Of a stretch of DNA of 64,000 nucleotides, positions 16,280 through 25,729 are shown in pieces. Numbering within the stretch: position 1 is the stretch's first letter; the number at the start of each line of letters is the position of its first letter. The notes below the pieces were generated by a model. It searched no databases and had not been told where the DNA came from. It saw only the letters and a list, made by a program, of their open reading frames with translations. The DNA is from Afipia sp. (GTDB taxonomy: Bacteria; Pseudomonadota; Alphaproteobacteria; Rhizobiales; Xanthobacteraceae). Both the position numbers and the translations under genes were made by a program. The stretch lies in NCBI GenBank assembly GCA_017474385.1, contig JAFVHU010000152.1:124001-188000 (forward strand), written 5' to 3'.

Positions 16280-17761
16280 TCAATCACGGCGAATGTCTTT
16301 CGCATTCGGCCCTGCGCGCAACCCGAGCTTACCGGGATTCAAGAGGTTGGCGGGGTCGAGAGCATCCTTGATCGTCTGGAGCACGTTGAGACCTGCGCCG
16401 AGTTCGCGCTGCATCCATGGATTTCTGAAGAGGCCAGCGCCGTGATGATGCGCGATCGAGCCACCATGATCGAGCGTCAGCTCCTGCACCGCATCCCAGA
16501 GCCTGGCGTGGATCGGCAGTGCCACGTCGTCCGCCATCGACGGCAGGCGGATCGTCATGTACTGGCAAGCGCCTTCCGGATAGACATGCGACCAGTGCGC
16601 GCCGAAGTGAATGCCCGGATAAATCTTGCGTACGGCATTGCCGATGGCTTCGTACAACGCGGGAATCGCCGACCAGTTGCCTGTCACCTCGATGGTGTCG
16701 TTGAAATAACCCGCATCGTGCCACTTCTGCGAGTAAGCGACGTAGCGGTTTTCCTTCCAGTGATGGAAAGGCGCATCAGGCCCGATTTCACCGCCGAGAT
16801 CCTTGGCAATCGCCAGCGCCATGTCCTGCTCGGCCGTGACCAGCGGCTCGCTGCCGCTGAACATCATCATGGCCAGATAGGGCTTGGTCTTGAACAATGC
16901 GATGTCCTTGGTGCGCTCATCGCTCTCGACCCGATCGTAAAGCCGCACGATGGCCGGACGCAGTTCTGCCTGCATGATGAGGCGCGCGCAGTCCCAGGCC
17001 GCTTGCTGCGTCGGAAATGCCAGCACAACGCCGCGCTCGATCTCGGGCTTTCTCCAGATTCGCAGCGTCGCTTCCGTAATAACGCCGAATGCGCCTTCAC
17101 TGCCGATCATCAGATCGCGAATTGACGGACCGACCGAGCGCCGCGCGACAGGACGTACTTCAAGCGGCGTACCATCCGGCAACACAGCCTTCAAACCGAC
17201 GACAATGTCCTCGATCTTTCCGTAACGGCTGCTGGCCTGTCCGCCGCCACGGCACGCGAGCCAGCCACCGACGGTGGAAATCTCGATCGACTGCGGCAAG
17301 TGACCGGATGTATATCCAGCTTCATTGAGCTGGCGCTCGAAATTAGCCCCGTTCATGCCGGCTTGCACGGTCACGACTGCATCGGTCGGATTGATCGAAA
17401 TGATTTTGTCGAGTCGGCGCGTATCCAGCATGATTTCGCCGCCGAGCGGAATGGCACCGCCTAGAACGCCGGAGCCATTGCCATAAGGAATGATCGGAAC
17501 GTTGCGCGCCTTCGCAAGCTGAACGGTGCGAATGATCTCATCCTCGTTCGCTGGACGCACAACGAGACGCGGCACCGCACCCGCAAGTGCGCCAGCGCGC
17601 TCGCGGAAAACCGCGAACGGCAGACGGTCGCGCGCATAACCGAGACGCTGATCGAATGATGCGAGAACATTGGCGTTGCCGACGATTGCGCCGAAAGCAG
17701 AGACGAGGCTTTCATCGACACGATCGGTTTCGCGCACGGCGGCGATGGTGGTTGCAGTCAT
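16280..17761 (-). CDS. FAD-linked oxidase, alkyl-DHAP synthase/GlcD-like
   Basis: 493 residues. The FAD_binding_4 (PCMH) domain is at about residues 55-230, with IPYGNGSGVLGGAIP and EISTVGGWLACRGGGQ. The C-terminal cap carries HHHGAGLFRNPWMQRELG. Both blocks resemble alkyldihydroxyacetonephosphate synthase more than D-lactate dehydrogenase. Bacterial members are usually flavin dehydrogenases of hydroxy acids or sugar acids; ether lipid synthesis is unlikely in this setting. It is the first enzyme gene after the LacI-type operator and is followed by the kinase. Confidence 0.82.
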   Translation of the reverse strand: MTATTIAAVRETDRVDESLVSAFGAIVGNANVLASFDQRLGYARDRLPFAVFRERAGALAGAVPRLVVRPANEDEIIRTVQLAKARNVPIIPYGNGSGVLGGAIPLGGEIMLDTRRLDKIISINPTDAVVTVQAGMNGANFERQLNEAGYTSGHLPQSIEISTVGGWLACRGGGQASSRYGKIEDIVVGLKAVLPDGTPLEVRPVARRSVGPSIRDLMIGSEGAFGVITEATLRIWRKPEIERGVVLAFPTQQAAWDCARLIMQAELRPAIVRLYDRVESDERTKDIALFKTKPYLAMMMFSGSEPLVTAEQDMALAIAKDLGGEIGPDAPFHHWKENRYVAYSQKWHDAGYFNDTIEVTGNWSAIPALYEAIGNAVRKIYPGIHFGAHWSHVYPEGACQYMTIRLPSMADDVALPIHARLWDAVQELTLDHGGSIAHHHGAGLFRNPWMQRELGAGLNVLQTIKDALDPANLLNPGKLGLRAGPNAKDIRRD

Positions 17762-17850
17762 GATAGCCCCTTTTCAGAGGCCAAATTCGCCACGCTCACC
17801 CGGCGCACTCCCCTGATCGCATTACATTTTCTGGTGATTGAACAAATGCT

Positions 17851-17870
17851 TTGCACAATCGTTTGTTCAA
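17851..17870. promoter_or_regulatory. LacI-family operator
   Basis: A 20-bp near-palindrome, TTGCACAATCGTTTGTTCAA, matches its own reverse complement at 16 of 20 positions and is centred on CG, the hallmark of LacI/GalR operators. A further TTGAACAAA half-site lies at 17838-17846. It sits about 90 bases upstream of the FAD oxidase and just downstream of the LacI-type gene, the right place to repress the catabolic operon. Confidence 0.7.
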
Positions 17871-17906
17871 ACGTCGTACAAACTGCCCCTGCGGTCAAGT
17901 TAAAAT

Positions 17907-18908
17907 TTAGCGCGGGGCTGGGCCTGTGGAAGCGCGGATGACAAGACCGTCTGGCGCCAATGGCGCGACAGGTTGCGGCGTACCGCCGTTCAAAAGATCG
18001 ATCAGAAGATCGGAAGCAATTTCGCCCATCAGTTCCGTGGGCATCTTCACTGATGTCAGTTGCGGATAGAGCATTGTCGCAACCGGTGCATCGTGCAGAC
18101 CTATCACCGATACGTCGCGCGGAATTTGCAAACCCGCTTCGTGCAACACAGCCATCGCACCCGCCGCGGTGACCAGCGTGGCACCAAGAACAGCCGTCGG
18201 CTTCAGCGCAAGAAGACTGCGCATCGCATCCGCCCCGCCCTCCGCGGTATATCCAGCAACAGCGACCAGTTTCGGATCGAACGGAATACCGTGCCGCTTC
18301 AATCCGTCGCGATAGCCGGCCAAACGTTCGCCGGCGTTAAATCCGCCGGGGCGGCCCGCAAGATGCGCGATCCGCGTGTGCCCCATCTGCGCCAGATGAT
18401 CGACGGCAATCGCCGCAGCGGCGCGGCTGTCCAGCACGACACAATAAGGACTACCCGACAGTTGGCGGTTGAGCAGCACGAACGGCGTATGAGTGGATTC
18501 AAGTTCTTCGCGCAGCAAGTTGTCGTCATCGAGGCTCGCGACGAGCAGCCCATCGGCGCGATTGCCGTGAGATAGGCGGTGATAGACGGCATCGGTCGCG
18601 CCCGACTCCCGATGAGCGATTAGTAACGAGTAGCCATGCCGCGCCGAAGATTTTTCGGCGCCGCGAATGGCGGACGCAAACACTGGATTGTCGAGTTGCG
18701 GAACGATCAGGCCGAGCGTCCGGCTGCGCGACGTCCGCAAACCCTGCGCGAGTGTATTTGGCGAGTAATCCAGGCTACGCGCGCTTTCGAGAATCCGTTC
18801 GCGTGTCTCCGGGCGAATGCGCTGGCTCTCCTCACCGCGCAGCACCCGCGAAGCGGTGGAGACGTCCACCCCCGCCATACGCGCAACATCGGCTAATCTC
18901 GGCCTCAT
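17907..18908 (-). CDS. LacI-family transcriptional regulator
   Basis: 333 residues from ATG 18908 (MRPRLADVARMAGVDVSTAS); other in-frame starts lie at 18920 and 18983, but the family normally begins only a few residues before the helix-turn-helix. Helix-turn-helix residues 4-25, hinge helix SPNTLAQGLRT near residue 50, then a periplasmic-binding-like effector domain (LGLIVPQLDNPVFASAIRGA). It reads in the same direction as, and immediately ahead of, the polyol cluster and presumably represses it until the substrate or an intermediate binds. Confidence 0.88.
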   Translation of the reverse strand: MRPRLADVARMAGVDVSTASRVLRGEESQRIRPETRERILESARSLDYSPNTLAQGLRTSRSRTLGLIVPQLDNPVFASAIRGAEKSSARHGYSLLIAHRESGATDAVYHRLSHGNRADGLLVASLDDDNLLREELESTHTPFVLLNRQLSGSPYCVVLDSRAAAAIAVDHLAQMGHTRIAHLAGRPGGFNAGERLAGYRDGLKRHGIPFDPKLVAVAGYTAEGGADAMRSLLALKPTAVLGATLVTAAGAMAVLHEAGLQIPRDVSVIGLHDAPVATMLYPQLTSVKMPTELMGEIASDLLIDLLNGGTPQPVAPLAPDGLVIRASTGPAPR

Positions 18909-19071
18909 CGATTCCAGCATCCCAAGCGGCGTCCAGCGCGGCAAGCGTAGACTTCGAGGCTTGATAAAACAAGCAATCGCCAAGCCGACGGACTCGACGC
19001 AATCCCGCCGTCAACGTACAAGGTTTGCGCGGTCAAACTCGGATAGGCTGGGTTAGGGCCCGGATGTAGCC

Positions 19072-19476
19072 ATGAACGTCACCATCTATCACAATCCGGA
19101 CTGCGGAACGTCCCGCAACACGCTTGCAATGATCCGGCAAAGCGGTGCCGAACCCACGGTCATCGAATATCTGAAGCAACCGCCCGACCGCGCGGGGCTG
19201 ATCGAACTGATTGCAGCGATGGGAGTTTCGGTGCGCTCGCTTCTACGCGAGAAGGGAACACCTTATACCGAACTTGGGCTTGGAGATCCGAAATGGACAG
19301 ATAACGAACTGATCGATCTGATGCTCGCACACCCAATTCTGATCAATCGGCCGATTGTCGTGACGCCCAAGGGCGTCAAGCTGTGCCGGCCATCGGAGGC
19401 GGTGCTTGAGATTCTGCCAAATCCGCACATCGGCAGATTCGTCAAGGAAGACGGCGAAGTCATCAACGCGATCTGA
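19072..19476 (+). CDS. arsC: Arsenate reductase, ArsC glutaredoxin-linked type
   Basis: 134 residues, thioredoxin fold. The catalytic cysteine is in YHNPDCGTSRNT (Cys12), and later arginines are present in the INRPIVV and KLCRPSE motifs, as in plasmid R773 ArsC. It reduces arsenate to arsenite using glutathione and glutaredoxin. No arsR, arsB or acr3 is adjacent. Its position convergent with the phosphate uptake locus is notable, since arsenate enters through phosphate transporters. Confidence 0.88.
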   Translation: MNVTIYHNPDCGTSRNTLAMIRQSGAEPTVIEYLKQPPDRAGLIELIAAMGVSVRSLLREKGTPYTELGLGDPKWTDNELIDLMLAHPILINRPIVVTPKGVKLCRPSEAVLEILPNPHIGRFVKEDGEVINAI

Positions 19477-19551
19477 CGACTCGTCTGCCTCACCATCGGC
19501 GCGGGTATCAACACCCGCATATCCGAGGGAGAGAGTCCGGCAGCTTGTGGT

Positions 19552-20262
19552 TCAGTTCTGTGAATCAGCCTTGGCGAAACGATCGTCGAGGGCGTAGCCC
19601 GCGCCGCGCACCGTACGGATGGGATCCGACTCACGTCCAAGATTCAACAGCTTCCTTAACCGGCCGATATGCACGTCCACCGTGCGCTCGTCGATATAGA
19701 TGTCACGGCCCCACACGCCATCGAGCAGTTGCTCGCGGCTGAACACACGCCCCGGATGTTCCAGGAAGAACTCCAGCAGCCGGTATTCGGTCGGACCCAG
19801 GTCGATCGGGCGGCCGGAACGGGCGACGCGCCGCCGGTCCCGGTCAAGTTCAATGTCGCCGAAGGCGAGAACCGTCGCGAGACGCTCGGGACTCGCGCGC
19901 CGCAGCAAGCCTTTCACGCGCGCCAGCAGTTCCGGCACGGAGAAGGGCTTGACGATATAGTCGTCCGCTCCGGTCGCTAGTCCCCTCACCCTTTCGCTTT
20001 CCTCGCCGCGCGCAGTCAGCATGATGATCGGGATCTGCTTGGTCTCGGGTCGTGCGCGCAGCCGGCGGCAAAGCTCGATTCCGGACAGACCGGGAAGCAT
20101 CCAGTCGAGCACGATGAGATCGGGAACATGCTCCTTGAGCCGCGTATCTGCATCGTCGCCACGGGCAACCGTCTCGACGTCGTAGCCCTCGGCATCCAGG
20201 TTGTAGCGAAGCAGCGTGGTCAACGCCTCTTCGTCCTCGACCACAAGAATTCGGGCGCTCAT
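19552..20262 (-). CDS. phoB: Phosphate regulon response regulator PhoB
   Basis: 236 residues, OmpR/PhoB type. The receiver has the DEE acidic cluster, phospho-acceptor Asp in LIVLDWMLPGLSG, and the conserved Thr and Lys (MLTARGEE, DDYIVKPFS). The winged helix spans about residues 130-228, with RRVARSGRPIDLGPTEYRLL and RTVDVHIGRLRKLL. It follows phoU by 27 bases and is the last gene of the pst-pho unit. The sensor kinase gene phoR is not in the window. Confidence 0.95.
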   Translation of the reverse strand: MSARILVVEDEEALTTLLRYNLDAEGYDVETVARGDDADTRLKEHVPDLIVLDWMLPGLSGIELCRRLRARPETKQIPIIMLTARGEESERVRGLATGADDYIVKPFSVPELLARVKGLLRRASPERLATVLAFGDIELDRDRRRVARSGRPIDLGPTEYRLLEFFLEHPGRVFSREQLLDGVWGRDIYIDERTVDVHIGRLRKLLNLGRESDPIRTVRGAGYALDDRFAKADSQN

Positions 20263-20289
20263 TTCCAGTCCTTTAGTTCGTCGTACAAA

Positions 20290-21006
20290 TTAACTGCCTG
20301 ACGCGGCCGTTGCAAAGTTCGTCATGTCGCCCTTCGGGCGCTGATCGAGCATCTGCTGGCCTTCGATCATGTAGAAAACCGTCTCGGCGATATTGGTCGC
20401 ATGATCGCCGATACGCTCAATATTCTTGGCGCAGAACATCAGATGGATACAGAAACCGATATTGCGCGGGTCTTCCATCATATAAGTCAGAAGCTCGCGG
20501 AACAGAGAGGTGCAGATCGCATCGACCTCTTCGTCACCCTTCCAGACCGTCATCGCGGCCGGCAGATCGTGTGCCGCGTAGGCATCGAGCACCGACTTAA
20601 CCTGCGACTGCACCAGGTCGGTCATGTGTTCCAGGCCACGGATCAGCTTCAGCGGATGGAAATCGCTGTCGAGCGCTGCGACGCGCTTGCCGATATTCTT
20701 GGACAGGTCGCCGATGCGCTCCAGATCGGTCGCAACGCGCATCGAACTGACGATCTCGCGCAGGTCGACCGCCATCGGCTGACGGCGAGCGATTGTAAGT
20801 ACCGCACGTTCTTCAATCAGATGTTGCAGCTTGTCGATCTCGAGATCGGCGGCGACAACGCGCTTGCCCAGCGCGACATCGCGCCGGATCAATGCGTCGA
20901 CGGAATCGACGATCTGCCGTTCGGCCAGGCCGCCCATCTCGGCGACGAGCCGGTTGAGCTCCTGGAGGTCTTCATCGAACGCCTTGGCGGTATGATCTGA
21001 ACCCAT
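20290..21006 (-). CDS. phoU: Phosphate signalling protein PhoU
   Basis: 238 residues with two PhoU helical repeats (about residues 20-110 and 120-215), each with the metal-binding ERIGDLSKNI or ERIGDHATNI motif. PhoU links the PstSCAB transporter to the PhoR kinase and keeps the regulon off when phosphate is plentiful. It lies 25 bases after pstB. Confidence 0.95.
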   Translation of the reverse strand: MGSDHTAKAFDEDLQELNRLVAEMGGLAERQIVDSVDALIRRDVALGKRVVAADLEIDKLQHLIEERAVLTIARRQPMAVDLREIVSSMRVATDLERIGDLSKNIGKRVAALDSDFHPLKLIRGLEHMTDLVQSQVKSVLDAYAAHDLPAAMTVWKGDEEVDAICTSLFRELLTYMMEDPRNIGFCIHLMFCAKNIERIGDHATNIAETVFYMIEGQQMLDQRPKGDMTNFATAASGS

Positions 21007-21031
21007 GGTATGTCTCTCCCGCGAATGCGCG

Positions 21032-21856
21032 TCAGCCGAAGCGGCCGGTGATGTAATCTTGCGTGCGCCGATCGGTTGGCAAAGTGAAGATCTTGTTGGT
21101 GTCGTCGAACTCGATCAGCTCGCCGAGATACATGAACGCTGTCTTGTCGGACACACGCGCCGCCTGCTGCATATTATGCGTCACGATGGCGATCGTGTAG
21201 TCTTCCTTGAGTTCCTGGATCAGTTCTTCGACCTTTGCGGTCGAGATCGGATCGAGCGCCGAGCATGGCTCGTCGAACAGGATAACCTCGGGACGAACCG
21301 CCACAGTGCGTGCGATGCACAATCGCTGCTGCTGGCCACCGGACAAACTGAGACCACTGGCGTTCAGCTTGTCCTTGACCTCGTTCCAGAGCGCGCCGCC
21401 CTTCAGCGCGGCCTCGACGCGGCCGTCCATTTCCGACTTTGAGATCTTTTCATAGAGCCGGATGCCGAACGCGATGTTCTCGTAGATGGTCATCGGGAAC
21501 GGCGTCGGCTTCTGGAACACCATGCCAATCCGCGCGCGAAGCAGATTGAGATCGAGCTTCTGATCAAGAATGTTGGTCGTGTCCAGCATGAGCTGGCCCA
21601 CGGCCTTCTGACCTGGATAGAGGTCGTACATGCGGTTGAAGATGCGCAGCAACGTCGATTTGCCACAACCCGACGGACCGATGAAAGCGGTCACGCGGTT
21701 CTCGCCCAGCACCAGGTTGATGTTCTTCAGGGCATGGTGCTCGCCATAGTAGAAATTCAGGTCGCGTGCGGTCACCTTGGGCCGCGCATCAGGTTGTCCG
21801 ACGATCGAAGGGACATGTCCGGTGGGCATGCTAACAGAGACTGAAAGATCGTTCAT
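21032..21856 (-). CDS. pstB: Phosphate ABC transporter ATPase PstB
   Basis: 274 residues. Walker [18 protein letters not shown], signature [16 protein letters not shown], Walker [16 protein letters not shown]-loop [12 protein letters not shown]. The EENRVT-like [10 protein letters not shown] entry and the RIFNRM motif are typical of PstB. It overlaps the pstA stop by four bases. Confidence 0.96.
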   Translation of the reverse strand: MNDLSVSVSMPTGHVPSIVGQPDARPKVTARDLNFYYGEHHALKNINLVLGENRVTAFIGPSGCGKSTLLRIFNRMYDLYPGQKAVGQLMLDTTNILDQKLDLNLLRARIGMVFQKPTPFPMTIYENIAFGIRLYEKISKSEMDGRVEAALKGGALWNEVKDKLNASGLSLSGGQQQRLCIARTVAVRPEVILFDEPCSALDPISTAKVEELIQELKEDYTIAIVTHNMQQAARVSDKTAFMYLGELIEFDDTNKIFTLPTDRRTQDYITGRFG

Positions 21857-22698
21857 TTCGATGTCCTCTCGGCGCCAAGAATGCGCGCGCCAATGTTAAG
21901 GGCAAGTACGGTCAAGGTGATAAGCAAAGCCCCGGTCCATGCGAGCTGTTTCCAGTAGTCGTAGGGGCTTTGGACGAAGTTGTTGATGGTCACCGGCAGG
22001 TTCGCCATCGTCTTGGTCAGATCGAGACTGAAGAACTGGTTGCTCAGCGCGGTGAACAGGAGCGGCGCGGTTTCGCCGGCGACGCGTGCGGTCGCCAGCA
22101 GCACACCCGTGATGAGGCCGGAACGGGCGGCACGATAGGCGATACGCTTGATAACGAGTGAGCGTGGCAGGCCGAGGGCAGACGCCGCTTCACGCAGCGG
22201 ATTGGGTACCAGGCCCAGCATGTCTTCGGTGGTGCGCACCACGACCGGGATCACGATCACGGCAAGCGCCAGCGTGCCGGCCAGCGCCGAGAAGCCGCCC
22301 ATCGGTACAACGACCGCACCATACACGAACAAACCAATGATGATCGACGGCGCGCTCAGCAGGATGTCGTTGATGAAGCGGATCACCGACGTCAGGCGAT
22401 CGTGCTTGCCGTACTCGGCGAGATAGGTGCCGGCGAACAATCCGATCGGCGCGCCGATGCCAACACCGAGCACCGTCATGATGATCGAGCCGACGATGGC
22501 GTTCAGCAATCCGCCGTCGGTGGATCCGGGCGGCGGCGTGCTCTCGGTGAAGACACCGAGATGCAGACCTGCAAAGCCGTTGTAGAACAGTGTGAACAGG
22601 ATCAGCGCGAGCCAGGTCACGCCGAAAACAGCTGCGCCAAGGCACAGGAACCGGATAACGATGTCCCAGCGGCGGCGAGAGGTATAGATCGGGTTCAT
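21853..22698 (-). CDS. pstA: Phosphate ABC transporter permease PstA
   Basis: 281 residues from ATG 22698 ([12 protein letters not shown]), with GGGGAA upstream; a TTG at 22725 is less likely. Six membrane segments, with the coupling loop [20 protein letters not shown] near residues 190-210 and the PGSTDGG motif in the large periplasmic loop. It partners PstC. Confidence 0.95.
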   Translation of the reverse strand: MNPIYTSRRRWDIVIRFLCLGAAVFGVTWLALILFTLFYNGFAGLHLGVFTESTPPPGSTDGGLLNAIVGSIIMTVLGVGIGAPIGLFAGTYLAEYGKHDRLTSVIRFINDILLSAPSIIIGLFVYGAVVVPMGGFSALAGTLALAVIVIPVVVRTTEDMLGLVPNPLREAASALGLPRSLVIKRIAYRAARSGLITGVLLATARVAGETAPLLFTALSNQFFSLDLTKTMANLPVTINNFVQSPYDYWKQLAWTGALLITLTVLALNIGARILGAERTSK

Positions 22699-22702
22699 GA
22701 CT

Positions 22703-23722
22703 TTAGTTCCCCGCCTTCTTTTCAAGACGCATCAGCATCAGCCGCGCCGCGGCCAGCACGAAGAACGTCAGCACGAAGAGCAACAGGCCGAGCAGAATAA
22801 GACCCGACTGATGCAGACCGTCGCTTTCGGCAAATTCGCTGGCGATGGCCGCTGAAATTGTCGTGCCCGGAGCAAAGACCGATGAGGATATCCGGAACGA
22901 GTTTCCGATGATGAAGGTCACCGCCATCGTCTCGCCGAGCGCGCGGCCAAGTGCCAGCATGATGCCGCCGATCACGCCGACCTTGGTGTAGGGAATGACG
23001 ACGTTGCGGACGACTTCCCATGTGGTGCAACCGACGCCGTAGGCCGCCTCCTTCAGAACGGGCGGCACCGTCTTGAACACGTCGACGGAAATCGCGGTGA
23101 TGAAGGGAAGCACCATGATCGCCAGAATTAGCGCGGCATTGAAGAGGCTGAGATAGGACGGCGGGCCCGCGAAAATCGTACCGAGGACAGGCACACCGTC
23201 AAACATCCGGATCATGAAGGGCTGGAATGAGTTCGCCAGGAACGGGCCAAGTACGAAGAAACCCCACATGCCGTAAATGATCGACGGAATGCCTGCGAGC
23301 AGTTCGACGGCAATACCGATCGGACGGCGCAGCCACTGCGGGCAAAGCTCGGTTAAGAAGATCGCGATGCCGATACCGACAGGGATCGCAATAGCCATTG
23401 CGATAAGGGATGTGACGAGCGTGCCGTAGATCGGGCCAAGCGCGCCCAGAACCGGAGGATCCGCGGACGGCGCCCAGCGCTGCGTCCAGAGGAATGCAAA
23501 TCCGTATTCTTTCATCGCCGGCCAAGCGCCCGCGATCAGGGAAAGAATGATACCGCCAAGAATAAGAAGTACAGCAAGAGCACAGGCCCGGGTGGTCCAA
23601 TAGAAGGCCTTGTCGCCGAGCTTGAATGCGCTCAATGCCTTTGCGCGATCGTAAGGCCCGGCTGCTGCTTCCATCGAAGTGCTCTGAACGGCCATGTCTG
23701 CCACGCTAGTCCCCTGTCCCAT
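22703..23722 (-). CDS. pstC: Phosphate ABC transporter permease PstC
   Basis: Up to 339 residues, six membrane segments, with the coupling loop [20 protein letters not shown] near residues 230-250 and [18 protein letters not shown]. The ATG at 23722 has no clear ribosome site; a GTG at 23704, six bases after AGGGGA, or an ATG at 23695 may be the real start. It is separated from pstS by a hairpin and followed by pstA with a four-base gap. Confidence 0.93.
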   Translation of the reverse strand: MGQGTSVADMAVQSTSMEAAAGPYDRAKALSAFKLGDKAFYWTTRACALAVLLILGGIILSLIAGAWPAMKEYGFAFLWTQRWAPSADPPVLGALGPIYGTLVTSLIAMAIAIPVGIGIAIFLTELCPQWLRRPIGIAVELLAGIPSIIYGMWGFFVLGPFLANSFQPFMIRMFDGVPVLGTIFAGPPSYLSLFNAALILAIMVLPFITAISVDVFKTVPPVLKEAAYGVGCTTWEVVRNVVIPYTKVGVIGGIMLALGRALGETMAVTFIIGNSFRISSSVFAPGTTISAAIASEFAESDGLHQSGLILLGLLLFVLTFFVLAAARLMLMRLEKKAGN

Positions 23723-23780
23723 TCACATCATGCGTCTGCCGGCCGCACACTTCGTTGCGCCAGCGGTCGTCCAAGAAAAC

Positions 23781-23804
23781 GGAGGAGAGGTTGACCTCTC
23801 CTCC
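23781..23804 (-). terminator. Hairpin between pstS and pstC
   Basis: A perfect 10-bp stem (GGAGGAGAGG / CCTCTCCTCC, four-base loop) followed by GTTTTC on the minus strand, 11 bases after the pstS stop. It is placed to act as a partial terminator or a stabiliser of pstS mRNA, favouring binding protein over membrane subunits. Confidence 0.8.
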
Positions 23805-23814
23805 GAAACACTCG

Positions 23815-24828
23815 TTAGCTCTTGATGTCAACCGACCAGGTCTTTTCGATCAGCTTGACCACCGGCTCAGGCATCGGGATGTAGTCGAGCTCTTCAGCCA
23901 TCTTGTCGCCCTTCTCGAACGACCATTTGAAGAACTTGATCGCTTCCGCAGACGCAGCCTTGTCGACCGGAGTCTTGTGCATGAGGATGAAGGTCGCGGC
24001 AGTGATCGGCCACGAAGCTTCGCCCGGCTGGTCGGTCAGGATCACGTAGTAGCCCGGAGCCTTTGCCCAATCGGCATTGGATGCCGCTGCCTGGAACGCA
24101 CCAACGGTCGGCTGCACGGTCTTGCCGGCCTTGTTGATCATCGCGGCATAGGTCAGCTTGTTCTGCTTGGCATAGGCATACTCGACATAACCGCTCTAGT
24201 ACTTGGTCTGGCCGACGTTGCCGGCCACGCCTTCGTTGCCCTTGGCGCCGACGCCGGTGGGCCACTCAACAGCGGTTCCCTGACCAACCTTGGCCTTCCA
24301 CTCGGTGCTGGCCTTCGACAGGTAGTCGGTGAAGTTGAAGGTCGTTCCCGAACCATCCGAACGGCGCACCACGGTGATGGCGTCGGTCGGCAGGGTGAGC
24401 TTCGGGTTCAGCTTGGCGATCGCGGGGTCGTTCCACTTGGTGACCTTGCCGAGATAGATATCGCCCAGCAGTTCGCCGGAGAGCACCAGCTCGCCCGACT
24501 TGATGCCTTCGAGGTTCACGACAGGCACGATCGCGCCCATCACCATCGGCCACTGAATAAGACCATCCTTCTCGAGCTGTTCGGCCTTGAGGGGCGCGTC
24601 GGTCGCGCCGAAAGTCACGGTCTTGGCCTGAATCTGCTTGATGCCGGCGCCCGAACCGATCGACTGGTAGTTCAGACCGTTGCCGGTCTCTTTCTTGTAA
24701 GCGTCAGCCCACTTCGAATAGACGGGGAACGGGAACGTCGCACCCGCGCCGGTGATGTCGGCAGCAAAGGCCGAGGTCGATGCGGCAACAAGGCCGGCAG
24801 CGACGATCGCTTTTTTAATGAAATTCAC
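23815..24828 (-). pseudogene. pstS: Phosphate-binding protein PstS, interrupted by an in-frame TAG
   Basis: The reading frame from GTG 24828 ([18 protein letters not shown], with GGAGAG upstream) to 23815 would give a normal-sized PstS of about 337 residues with a Sec signal ending near AFAA. The phosphate-site segments [16 protein letters not shown] and [20 protein letters not shown] are intact. Codon 211 is TAG (24196-24198), between VGQTKY and SGYVEYAYAKQ, and the frame is undamaged on both sides. One base change (TCG to TAG) would explain it. It may be a recent nonsense mutation, a sequencing error or a suppressed stop. As written, the product would lose the C-terminal third and could not bind phosphate normally. 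Confidence 0.85.
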
Positions 24829-25234
24829 TGGGTCTCTCCATCGTGTGAGCGAAGCGCCTGACCATTCGAGATCGTTATCGCGCTTCGAGGCCGCCTTCTT
24901 AGAAGGCTGAGCCTGCACTTTTTATGAAATCCACATGACAGCGGTGTGACATCATTTAGCGCTGGGTAATACACGATCAAGATATTGATTTGTCGAATGA
25001 AATTCAAAAAAATACCTGTTGTGGGATGACGATGAGCGCTTAATATTTAGCGGCTTGCCTCTGGAAGCCGCCGAGTGTGACAGCGCCTGGCTGCGGCTGG
25101 CAGCCCTGTACCTGCCGCGCCAATCTCCGCACAACAATGAAAGGTCCGATGTCCTGCCCACATGTGCCGGCAAGGGAACCGTCCTGCCGGCCCACGGGCC
25201 GTCGCGACCCCCCGAGCTACCCGGACACAGGCCT
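24829..25234. other. Intergenic region between pstS and the cytochrome c gene
   Basis: About 400 bases. The pstS leader and Pho box occupy the left part. The rest, about 24960-25234, is the 3' flank of the cytochrome gene and holds no supported open frame or clear terminator. Confidence 0.5.
24919..24951 (-). promoter_or_regulatory. Pho box upstream of pstS
   Basis: Three direct repeats at 11-base spacing on the minus strand: TGTCACACCGC (24941-24951), TGTCATGTGGA (24930-24940) and TTTCATAAAAA (24919-24929). This matches the PhoB-binding pattern of TGTCA repeats followed by an AT-rich segment. It lies about 90 bases upstream of the pstS start, so PhoB is expected to activate pstSCAB-phoU-phoB under phosphate limitation. 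Confidence 0.85.
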
Positions 25235-25657
25235 TTATTTCACGCTCGCCTGCCTGACACCGGGTGGAACGGCCTCTGCTTTCTTACCCTTGGAATCGAA
25301 CTGCTTGAGATAGGCGACGACATCGTCAATCTGCTTTGGATCTTTCAGGCCCGGAAAAATCATCTTGGTGCCGGGGATCTTGGCTTTCGGATCCTTGATG
25401 TAGTCGCGGAAGGTCGCTTCATCCCAAGTGAGGCCGGAGTTCTTGTTCGCCGGGGAGTAGTTGAAACCCTCAATCGTCCCGGCCTTGCGCCCGAACAATC
25501 CGTTTAGCACCGGACCGACCGCGTTCTTCGCACTCTCACCGGTCTGGTGACACGCCCTGCACTGAGCAAAAACCTTCTCCCCTGCGGCGGCATCCTGGGC
25601 GGTGGCAGGAACAGTCGAGAGAAGCCCCGCTCCGACGACGAGAACGAAAATGCGCAT
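25235..25657 (-). CDS. Class I cytochrome c (cytochrome c2-like)
   Basis: 140 residues with a Sec signal peptide (MRIFVLVVGAGLLSTVPATAQ) and one haem-binding motif CRACH near residue 33. The methionine ligand is probably Met in GTKMIFPGL near residue 98, and the protein ends with the DDVVAYLKQF helix. It is a soluble periplasmic electron carrier of the mitochondrial cytochrome c/c2 type that could deliver electrons to an aa3 oxidase such as the one encoded nearby. The C-terminal 20 residues are a Lys/Pro-rich tail. Confidence 0.9.
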   Translation of the reverse strand: MRIFVLVVGAGLLSTVPATAQDAAAGEKVFAQCRACHQTGESAKNAVGPVLNGLFGRKAGTIEGFNYSPANKNSGLTWDEATFRDYIKDPKAKIPGTKMIFPGLKDPKQIDDVVAYLKQFDSKGKKAEAVPPGVRQASVK

Positions 25658-25729
25658 GCGACCACTCCATGTCCGACAAACAGAACGGCTGAGAAAACCA
25701 AAATCTGAAACGAGCGCGCTGTTGGCAGG

